Assembly: GCA_963082875.1 (NCBI GenBank)
Contig: OY720097.1
Span: 18,918,501 to 18,982,500, forward strand
DNA length: 64,000 bases
DNA from: Corella eumyota
Taxonomy: Eukaryota > Chordata > Ascidiacea > Phlebobranchia > Corellidae
Reading direction: 5' to 3'
The translations under genes were made by a program, and so were the position numbers. The notes under the pieces are model-generated. The model saw nothing but the letters and a program-made list of their open reading frames with translations, had not been told where the DNA came from and did not search any database. Of the stretch, positions 12,134 to 24,200 are shown in pieces (position 1 is the stretch's first letter; each line of letters starts with the position of its first letter).

Positions 12134-12203
12134 ATGAAACTTTATAAAATTAAAGTTAGCTTGTTTGTATTTATTTTTACTTGGCATTTGGGGGAATCAA
12201 AAG
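12134..12203 (+). other. Gene B: signal-peptide exon
   Basis: The ATG at 12134 opens [20 protein letters not shown], a short basic start followed by a hydrophobic core, as expected of a secretory signal peptide. The donor is either GC (AAG|GCAAGT, exon end 12203) or a weak GT three bases later (exon end 12206). Both keep phase 1 and differ by one residue. The start was chosen because it is the only upstream ATG giving a signal peptide in frame with the CTLD. Confidence 0.78.
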
Positions 12204-15200
12204 GCAAGTTATTTTTTTTATATATAATTTACACTTCTCTATCATTTTAAATTAAAAATAATTTTCTTAAATATTTGCAATAAAAATAAAATAATACATT
12301 TAAAATACCTATTTGTAATATGTGTAGGTGCAAATGCAGTAATTGTTCACAATAATGACATTATTAGTTTTTACAATGACTCTTCTTTGGCTTTAACTTA
12401 TTCCGAAGCTGAACAAAAATGTCAAGAAAATGGAGGAAGTTTGTTAATCATAAAAAATAATGCTACTCAACAAACTGTTGAACAGCAATTATGGGAATGG
12501 GAAAGTGCAGCTCAGGGGACAATAGATGATGTTAGTAGTATTAATGTTGTTGGTTACTGGATTGGTGCAAGCGGGACTGTGACTAAGAGTGATGATGTGT
12601 ACACATCTTATGATTGGAACTGGCTTGATGGTACTCCAGTACCACAGCCTAATAATAGTACTGGGTATGAAAAATGGCATGGTACAAATCCTGATGCTAG
12701 TTTAGGTTATCTTCGAATAAGATCAGTGGATACGATTGGTGGTAAATCAAACTACATGGGAGAATGGGTAGATTGGCCAAATGCAAGTTATCCAGGATAT
12801 ATTTGTCAACAACGTAAAAAATTTGTTTCACAGTAAACGATTATGTGAATGTTTTAAGTGCAGTTGTTTTTATCTATTTTTTTGTATTATTAGTTTATTG
12901 AATACTTTGTTTAAATTTTTTTAATTTTTTTTTTAATTTTTAAAAACTACTCTATGTTATAAAGTTTTAACAATAATATAATTTTTTCTTTAGCTAAAGT
13001 TTATTTTAGCAATCTTTATATGCAATCTTGAAATTAAAACTTATTTGTTGTTTTACAAAATTATTACAAACCACACATGGGGGTTTTTGTTCTGTAATTT
13101 TATTTTAGATAAAAGTGTTAGTAAAATATTTAATTTAAGGTTGTAAATTTATAAGTTTTGTGTATGTTTAGATCCTTGTGACAGCTTTCTATGTGAAAAT
13201 GGGGGAACTTGTTTGGTTAACGATGATTTAAGTACCAAGTGTAATTGTCTGCCCCAGTACAATGGACTTACATGCAGTGAAGGTTGAATAACTTTATATC
13301 TCAAATTTATATTCTAAGTTTATCAAAATGAGTATGTAGAAATAAATCAAAACATATATTATACTTTTTTCTAAAATATGTTAACAGTGTGTAAAGTTAA
13401 ATGTAAAATAAAAATATTATAAAAGAATTGCTTCAGGCAAACGTTAAATTGAAATTTAAGATATGTATTTAAACTAAAATAGTAAAAAAATATCTATTTA
13501 AAAAAATATTTTCTAAAGTTGTAATTTTAATAAAAAATTATTTCTGAAATGTGCACTTAAATTACTCTGTATTTAATAACAACAAAATTAAAATAACCAA
13601 CTAACTAATTATTAATTAATTTTGTTTTGTTAGTTTAATTTTTTTGGTCCAAAATCTTTTATTTCTAAACAAATTGGTATGGTTGATATTATTATTTTTT
13701 ATTGTCTTATAATGCACAAATTCTAAGTTAGAAACACTTTCGTTTTTCAAAATTTAAAATTTTAGTTTAATATTTATAATTAGTTTGTGTTAAACAAGAT
13801 AAAAATTTATTTTGAGGCCTATCTAATATTCTTATTTTAAGTATAATTACGCATATCTATATTATTATATAGATTTAAATTTCAAATAAGCTAACAAATA
13901 CAAACTTTAGTTTATAAATCAAATAATTATGGTTCATATGAAAATTGTTAGATTTACTAAAAAACAAGCAAATTAAGATTAATACACATTTTGTTTAGGT
14001 CCGGCAGCCATCTTGTTACTTAATGGATATAACATTTCATTCTATAACAATACAGCTAAAATAAATCAATTTGAAGCTAGTGAAAGATGTGGCAGAAATG
14101 GAGGTGAATTGTTAATTATAAGAGATGAACAAACTCAACAAATTGTTGATGAACAATTATCGGAACTGAAACCTTATGTTGATGATAGTCTTGGTTGGCA
14201 TTCTGGTTACTGGGTTGGTGCAAGTGGTACTGCATTACCTTATAACTGGCAATGGAGTGATGGTACCAACATACCACCACACAGCACCCCTAATGCTAAT
14301 GGTTATCAAAACTGGTATGAAGTTAGCACTAATCCAAGTAGCAATGATGGGGGACTTAGAGTTAGATCTTTGGATGATTATGGACTTGGAAAATGGTACG
14401 ATAAAACAAAAAGTGAAAAATGGTTTTGCTACATTTGCCAAGAAAGAAGTAGGTCTAATTGTTTAATTTTTTTTTCGTGCATGTAGATTACTAATTATCC
14501 ATTTTAGAATTTTAAATAAAATAAAGTTAAATAAAATTGTTAGTAAACGTTTGTTGTTAGATGAATGTACAAATCAACCTTGTTTAAATAATGGAAATTG
14601 TACAAATACAAATGATGGTGAAAGTTTTACTTGTAATTGTCCTAATGCATTTGTTGGTAAAAGGTGTGAAATTGGTAAGTCAAATGTGGTAGCCTATTTT
14701 TACTGTGTTTTTGTAAATTTATGTTAAATAAGTAAATCTTGTAAAGTTTGTATAAAAGCTAATTAATTTTATATAAATAGTAAAAGTTGTATTAGTTATA
14801 GTGAAAATTTTTACTTATTGGAAAATTCTTAATTAATTTTTTAATGACTTATTTTTACTTCAGATTTATGCAATCCTAATCCATGTAAAAATGGTGGAAA
14901 ATGTAGTTACGGTAATGATGATAATGGATCAGGTTACACTTGTAAATGTGCAAATGGGTTTAGTGGTGATAGATGTGACAATGGTATTACATAGTTAAAC
15001 TAAAAAAAAAATTTAGCTAAAAAACTAAGTTTATAGTGTATACCCACATTTAAAAATAGTAAATAATTTTTATTGTGTCAGTTTTAATATTTTTTTATAC
15101 TTATATATAGTTATAATTTTTTTTACTGTATTAAATTTATATATTTTTGTATTTATGTAAATGGATATTTTTTAGATCCATGTGATCCTAACTCGTGTTT

Positions 15201-18200
15201 AAATGGAGGAACATGTATTCGTGATAATAATGGGTTAGGATTTACTTGTGATTGTTTGGATGGATATAGTGGTATTATTTGTGAGATAGGTATAACAATT
15301 TTTTATTTTTGTTTGTTATTTATTATAATTGCAAATAAATTAGTATAAAATCCAATCTAGAAGAAAATTTTTTTTTATCAAAACTCTTGGTGATTAAAGC
15401 TAACTTGTTGGTTTTAAATTAAAAATTCTAACTTTTAGATCCATGTACAAATAACTTATGCGAAAACAGTGCAACTTGTAACATTATTGGTCCTACATAT
15501 ACTTGTTCTTGTCTGCCATTTTACAACGGACCCACATGCAATGAAGGTTTTGTAAATTTTGTCATGTAGTTGCATTTTATGACTTTTGTACCTACTATTT
15601 ATGTAGAAAAAAGAAATAAGTATCAAATCTGTTTTACTTTAATTAGATACTTTGAAAATTAAAAAGTTATAAAATATATTTTTTGAGAACTTATCGAGGA
15701 GAATTTTTTTATCAAAAATAATTTGTTAAACTGTTTTAGCACCCAGTTTTATTAGTTCACTAAATGGATATGTTGTTACATTCTACAACACCACAGCTAA
15801 CATAACTCAACTTAAAGCAAATGAAAGATGTAGTACAAATGGAGGTGAATTGTTGATCATAAGAGATGAACAAACTCAACAAATTGTTAATAACCAATTA
15901 AGAGAATGGGTAGTCAATGTTGATATTGGTTTTGGCTGGAAATCTGGTTACTGGATTGGTGCAAGTGGTACTGCAACACCATATAACTGGCAATGGAGTG
16001 ATGGTACTAATATACCATACAACAGCACATTTGGTGGTGATGGCTATCAAAATTGGGCTAATGACAAACCTAATAATAGTCTTGGCAAAAAGTTTTTACG
16101 AATCATATCATATAATTTCACTGCAAACGATTCTTTCATTGGACAGTGGTCTGATTCAGATAATGAGCTGCAAGGGTATATTTGTCAAGAAATAAGTAAA
16201 TACATTACATTTTTTTAAGACGATTTATTAAAACAAAATATAAAGTTAAAATCAAGATAACAATATTTTACAAAACAAATTACATTTTTGTTAAAATTAT
16301 TTATACTTATAGTTTCAAATAAAAGCTTACCATAACACATTTTCTAAGCAACTTAATATATACTCTCATTTAATAAAATTTTTAGTTTTAAATATTATAC
16401 TAATAATAATGAAAAACACTTTTATAATGATAATCTGTTTAAGATCCATGTACAAGCAACCCATGTAAAAATGGTGGTATTTGTAATGTTGATGATTTAA
16501 CTTTCAATTGTACCTGTTCATCAATATTTAATGGATTAACTTGCCAGGAAGGTAATTTGTTTGTTTTTTGTAAGGACTATTAGAGTTTCCTAGGCCTTTC
16601 CCTTTTTTAATTTTTTTCATTGTTTAGCACCGGCCTCAGTTTTACCCCTTAATGGATATAAGATCACATTCTACAATGTAACAGCTAAAATAACTCAACC
16701 TGAAGCTAATAAAAGATGTGGTAGAAATGGAGGTGAATTGTTGATCATAAGAGATGAACAAACACAACAAATTGTTGAAGAACAATTATGGAAATGGGAA
16801 CCTTATGTTAATGATAGCCTTAGTTGGCAATCTGGTTACTGGGTTGGTGCAAGTGGTACTGCAACACCATATAACTGGACATGGAATGATGGTACTAATA
16901 TACCATACAACAGCACTTCTGGTGGTAGTGGTTATCAAAATTGGTATATAGCTTCCAATAATGTAAATGACAACCCAGGAAATCTAAGAGTTAGATCATT
17001 AAAGGAAAATGTACTTGGAAGTTGGTATGATAATCCATCACATCTAACTGCTTATGGTTACATTTGCCAAGAAAAAAGTAAGATATTTTTTTGTATGAGA
17101 TGTATATGTATTTAAAAAAATTATTAATTTTGTATAGACAACTGTACATATAAACCATGTGAAAATAATGGAACATGTTATACTGATGGTTTAATTTATA
17201 ATTGCACTTGTCCGAATGGTTACTATGGAAATAATTGTGAATCAGGTTTGTTTGCAAATTATTATATTACTTCACTTTTTTCTTAATTTATAAAGATTTT
17301 ATCCAACCCTGAATCTTAATCAAACTTAGATACTATTATTTTCATATTTTCTTGGGTAATAAAGGGTATAAAGCATTTATCACTTTTCCCTATTTTTATA
17401 ATGTGCATTTAAACACCCCAATAACTAAATGTTTGTGAAAACACATGTTTGTAAGGCCATGTTTTTTTTTAGATCCATGTACAATACAACCATGTAAAAA
17501 TAGTGGATCTTGTTATATTGATGGTTCAACTTATTATTGTGATTGCCCAGCTGGTTTCTATGGAAATGATTGCGAAAATGGTAAATATTTAAACTTTTGT
17601 AAAATTGTTTTAAAATAAACTAAATTTTGTATGACATAGCTAATAATTAAAATTGTTTTTCTTATACTTTTAGATCCATGTACAGTAGGACCATGCAATA
17701 ATGGAACTTGTAATATTAGTGAGTCAACTTATCAATGCGATTGCTTGAATGGTTATTATGGTGATAATTGTGAATTTGGTAAATATTACAACTTTAATAT
17801 TACTCAGCTTTGTAAATAACTTAATTATTGGTTTCACCTATTGCGATTACAATTATTTCATAATTACATTTTAATTTTTATTGCTGTGACTTAACTTTTA
17901 TTTAATTGTAATAGTTTCAAATATAATTTGTGTTTTATTTATAATTACAAATAATGTTTATTTACTTATTTTTAAAGTTAATAAGCTTTTGTTAATTGTA
18001 TTCCTGTTAGTTTAATAACTGCCTATTTGTTTAGACCCATGTACAATACAACCATGTGAAAATAATGGACTTTGTAATATTGATGGTTCAACTTATCAAT
18101 GTGATTGCTTACCTGGTTATTATGACTACAATTGTACCACTGGTAATGTAGTTGAAACAAAAATCTAAATTTTTTTTAATAATAATTCTGTTTTAAAGTT

Positions 18201-21200
18201 TTTTATACCAGTGACTTTAAAAAATTTGAATTTGGTTGTTTATTTTTGATTGCAGATGCGTGTGGTCCTATACCTTGTTTAAATCAGGGAAGTTGTATTG
18301 GAATATTAGAGGATCCATTCTTTCAATGTGATTGTAAGAATGGATATTATGGTGATCACTGTGAATTTGGTAAATATGAGTAATTTATATAAATGGGATT
18401 TAATAAAAACTAACATTTTAACCATATGATATAGATCCATGTACAATACAACCATGTGAAAATAATGCAACTTGTAATATTGATGGTTCAACTCATGAAT
18501 GTGATTGCCTACCTGGATATTATGACAAAAATTGTTCAACAGGTGATATAAAATAAACCTTTTATTTGTGTATATAGTTATTAATATAATATAATAATAT
18601 TACCAGATGCTTGTGATCCTATTCCTTGCATAAACCAAGGAAGTTGTGTAGGAGAATTAGAGAACCCATATTATCAATGTAAATGTACTTCTACATATAC
18701 TGGTCAAAATTGTGAAAATGGTAAGTATTCCAATGTTTATTAAAGGTTATAAAGGTTATATTTTAATGTTTATTAAAGGTAATAACAAAATGTTTATAAA
18801 GGTTATAAGCATTTTAATTTAAATTTTGTATGTTGGTATTTTAATTTTGTGTTTAAAAATAAGGTGTAAAGTCGTTTTTCATTAAAGTTTGTTAATTATG
18901 TTCTAAAAATACTTAGTTTCTTGCCTTTTCTTTAAAATTTTTTAATTTCAAATTTTAATTCCATTTGTTTAAACAGGAAATTTTGTACCATCTGAAGAAT
19001 ATTCTTATTTTGTAAGTAATAGTGAACCCACTTCATTTAATGATTCAATAAAACAAAGTTCTAGTTATGGAGGTGCATTGGCTATTATTAAAAACAACCA
19101 AACACAATTTGCTGTAGAAAGCTATCTAAAAAAACATATAAACAGCAAAAGCTTATGGGTTGGTGGAAAAAAAATTAACCAGGGTAAGGATGCTTATTTA
19201 AAATAATAAATCTATATATAAATTCTACATATTGTAAGTATTATCCTTTTCATTTATTAATTAAGAATGGAGATGGCTTGACAATAGTTTAATACCAATA
19301 AAAGATCATGAAGAATTTCATAATTGGAAAAATATTGCTGTTTTTGAAACAAAAAATGATGCAGAATGTTTGGCTTTAGAAGAAAATACTTTTAAGTGGA
19401 TAAGTAAACCTTGCTCTCAAGAAAACGATTTTGTTTCAGAAAAATCAGGTAGGTGATTTTGTGATTTGTTTTTGTTTTCACTCTAGCCTCAAAATTTCTA
19501 TACTGTTTTTGTAAAAGCAACAACATCTTTATGTGAAACAATAAAATGTGAAAATGGTGGAAAATGTTATGAAAGTGGAGCTCATTATTATTGTGAATGT
19601 GTAAAAGGATTTGATGGAGAAGTTTGTCAAAATAAAATTCCTGTACCTTCTGGTAAAACTTTAGATTATTTTTCTATACTAGTTGTGTAACAATAACATG
19701 TAAAATGTGATTTAAAAAACTTTCAATGCTACCAAATATACATTCCTGGTTAAAATTTATTTGTTTTATAGATACTACAATCTACATTGTTATTGGAGTG
19801 GTGGCTGGTGTTTTAATTATTGCTATTTGTGTTGGCGTTTATTTTTGGAAGAAACGGTAAAACAAAACTTATATAGACTGTACATTTTTGCTTTTTTATT
19901 AGAAATCTACTTTTATGTACAAACATTTTTATATGCAGCTCTAGTGTTAAATTTTTTATGGTCTTTTAAGAACCGCATACTTTTTTGTTTAGAAAAACAA
20001 AGTCTGATAAAAGTACTGCAGTACCTATGCAACAAAAACAACCAAGTAAAACCATTTAAAAGATATTATAAAAAAATTTTTTAATATTGAACAATTTACA
20101 CATCTATTTATTGTTTATCACTTAAATAAATGTTTGCTTAGCAATAATTATAACCTAAGATTTTAAATTTTTGCTATTTAGCAAAAATTGTTTAAATGTT
20201 TGTTTTACAACTTATCTAATGTTTGCTTTCACTTTATTGATTACTTTAAGGTAACAGTACACAGAATAATGCAAACAACGGTCCCGAGTTTAATCAAATT
20301 TATGAGAATGTTACTTTTGTAAACACAAAACCAAGAAATCCTTATGAAGTTTACAGAATAAACAAAGAAGATCTTTTGGACACATTTAACAACTTGGTTA
20401 AAGAAGATGACTCTGAATTTGATGATCAATATGGAAATGTGATTTTATTAATTAATTACTTTCATACCTAACTTCAGATTTAATAATGTATTTATAATTT
20501 TGTTTTGTAAATCATTTAAATTTTTTAATCAAATTTATACATTTATATTTTACTTAAGAAATTAAAACAAGCTTCTGTTCATGTCAAATCTCCCACCATA
20601 CAAGCTTCTTTGCCTGAAAACAAACCTAAAAATCGCTACTCAAATATTTTACCATGTAAGATTTTCCCGTACAGTTGTTATGTTCAAATATATAGTTTGT
20701 AGTAAAAAATTCTTTTTTAGATAATTTAAGTATGAGTGTTTTTGTTTTACGTATGTAGATGATTTGACAAGAGTGAAATTACAAGGCCAAGATGATTACA
20801 TCAATGCAAATTACATGGATGTAAGTTGAAAACTATACTACATTGTTATTATTTCATCATTTTTTTTGTTCATGCAATGTTATAACTTTTTGGCTAAGTT
20901 TAAAAATATCAAGTAGAATTTTTTATCTGATATTTGTTTTGGTATTCTAGTGCTACAATAAACCCAAGCGATATATTGCAAGTCAAGGTCCCATTGCTAA
21001 AACTGTTCCTGACTTTTGGCAAATGATCTTGGAGCAAAAGTGCAAAGTAATTGTGATGCTTACGAATGTGACTGAATATGGCAAGGTGAGACTAAGAAAT
21101 AAGTTAATTTAATTTAAAAATTAATTTACAATGTAATTTTAAAAATTGTTCATTTTGTGTCTGTGTTTAAGGTTTTTGTGTGCATAGTGACTATTATTTT

Positions 21201-24200
21201 TTTAAAGTGTTTGTTAGTGGCAAACATTTAGTTTAAAAAGTATGCAAATCACATCATAAACTTTTAAATTATATTGACTAATGTGTAGATGTCATTAGGT
21301 ATTTTTGTTCTGATTATTATAGCTTTATTAGTTTTCTATTGCCACTTACATTTTAAAGTTTATATTACCATTTTATTAATTTTTCATTGTCACATATTCT
21401 GCATACTTATTAAATAGACAAAACTAAAATTATTAATTATGTTGCTAGAAAAAATGTGAAAAGTACTGGCCTGATCCAGGTACGACAATGAACTATGGAA
21501 ACATCAGTGTTAAGGGTGGGGAGGAATCCATGTTTGGGTACTATACTGTGAGAAAATTACATGCCAAATATGTTAACAATAGAGTAAGTGACTCTAAATG
21601 CTCTAATATAAAATCTATCATGTTTAAAAATAAAAGATTCTTAAATTTATCTGTTTTAATACCTTGGGCTATACACAAGTGCTAACTTAATTTTTTCTTT
21701 AATTTTAATTTTTACACTTTGAATTTGATATATGTAATTTTTGGTTTAGTTTGAGCTAGATGTAACACAGTTTCAATATCTAACTTGGCCAGATCATGGT
21801 GTTCCAGTTTCAACCAGTCCTTTCTTCAAACTATACAAACATGTTAAAGCTGTTCAAGATAGCAAAACCCCAACTGCTGTTCATTGCAGGTAAAATAATT
21901 TGATTATGTTACGTTAAGTTGTTTAAATTTTCCCCTAAAAAAATTATTGTATTGGTTTGAGATAATTATGATTTTAAATAATTATCTTTTTCAGAAACTG
22001 TAAAATAATATTTTATTACGTTTGTAACTAATTTGTAAAATCATTTCAAGTTTTTATGAGATTTATAGGTAGTTGGTTGAAAAAAAATTTATTACTTTAT
22101 AGCTGGAAACATGTTATTGCCACCTGAGTTAATATTTGATTTTCTTTACAGTGCTGGTGTAGGTAGAACTGGTACGTTTATTGGCTTTGATTGTTTGATC
22201 GAAGAAATGAAAATGGATAAAAATAGAGTTAATATTTTTCAAACGGTACTAAACATGAGAACACAAAGAACTGACATGGTTCAGTCCAAGGTTATTTATT
22301 GATTTTACGAATTTTCAACTTTCATTTTGCCTTTTATTAGTATTACTTGCTCCTGTTAAATTAAATTAGTTGCGTTTTATTAAACAAAAAATGTTTGGTA
22401 TTTTTAATGTTTTTATTATGTCAATGTACAAGTTTAAACAAGCCTTTACTGGTAAACATTTTTTAAGCTCATGATTTAGTATGTTATTTAAATTTTATTA
22501 ATTTATCTTTTGTTTGATCAATCTCATTCCAAAAAAAAAATTTACAGAAAATTTTTTATAACATTCACAAAAATTTTTACACACAACTTAAGATTTTTAA
22601 TATGTTGTATTTTTTTACAGAGCCAGTACATCTTCCTGCACAAACTTATCACTGAAGAAGTTGTGCTTGGTGATAGTGATTTTGATGTTAAAGTTCTAGG
22701 GAAAAAAATAAAAAAACAGATGCAGTATGTCTAATAACTTTTTGTTTTATACAATATAATGTTAACTATAATGATATGTTTAAATTATTTAATCTAACAT
22801 TTAGAACTCGGAATTATATATTTAGTTTCAATGTAATGAAATAATAAATTTAGTTCGTGTAATATGTTATAAATTGAACTGTAACGAATCCGCCATCTTG
22901 TTGTTCACGCCAAAGTCTTATCTATTCCTCAGATCACGTGTTTACACCTATTGCAGATCACGTGTTTACACCTATTAAATTAACTCTAATAAATTTTGTT
23001 TTTAGAAAAGTTGGTGGTGTTTCTGGTTACGAAGAGGACTTTAAAAAGCTTGATATAATTGGACCACTTTATCCAAGTCATGAGATTGCAAGACGATCCG
23101 ACAATGCTGAAAAAAATCTGAATGACTTTGTTTTACCATGTATGTAGTTTTTAATTTCAATAAAAACAATGTATTTTAATCTTTGAACTAAAATTACTGT
23201 TTTTTGTAGATGATCATGCCAACTTCGTATTAATGCCATTACAAAATGAAGATATGCCGGCTTACTATAATGCATCACTTATCAAGGTAATCACCAAAAA
23301 AATCATTTTTGTTGTTTAAACTTAAATCACAATTGTATATTTAAACAATAATATTAAACAAGTTAATCGTTTAAAAAAATTTAAAAAATTAGGTAATAAA
23401 ATATTCCTGCGAAAACAGGGTTATAGCCCATCTGAAAATATTGTTGCTGCTCAAGGGCCAACCAATAACACCGTTACCGAGTTTTGGCACAGCGTGTGGC
23501 AGCATAGATTGGTGACTATTGTAATGTTGCAACAGTCATCTGAACAAGTAGACGTAAATATGCTAAAATAAATTTAAACCCTAACACCGTATTATTAACT
23601 TTTATTTTTTTAAATGATTTTATTTATTAAATTTTAAAATAATTGTTTTAATTTCGCAGAAAATTATTTAAAGATATAAAAGATTATTGTTTATAAACAT
23701 TAAATGTTAAATTACGTTTTTGTAGACTCAGTTTGTACAATATTGGCCTAGTGTTATTGGCAAAAGTGTACAATATCGTGAATACAAAGTTACACTTCAT
23801 TCTGAAGAGGAAATTACTCCTGAGATTATTGAAAGAAAAATATTGTTAACGTGCAATAAAATTCAGGTTAAAAGTTTAATAATATATAAGGCTCAGTCTA
23901 CATGCGATATCAGCAGTTGAGTAAAATAGAGAAAGGACGTGGGGTCAAATACAATAATTTCAATTATTTGTGAAATATCTTACTACTCATTTATATGTTT
24001 TTGAAAATAAATATTTATATTGTTATAAAGATAACTGTTCACCACTTTCAAATAAATGACTGGAAAGATCACACAGCTCCATCTAGATGTGATGTTATAA
24101 TTGATTTAGTCGAACAAACACAAAGAAGTTATATTCACAATGGTGGAAGTATGGCTGTGCATTGCAGGTATTATCATTTGTTTGTATATGCTATTGGCTA

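Noticed and set aside
401-17077. Calling the CTLDs functional calcium-dependent sugar binders
   Set aside because: The EPN/QPD and WND signature residues are not evident and half of the cysteines are missing, so only the fold is claimed.
22938-23147. Open frame starting in the intronic 24-bp repeat as an alternative D2 start
   Set aside because: It only reads through the acceptor into exon 23006-23139; there is no promoter or signal evidence, and gene A lacks the repeat.
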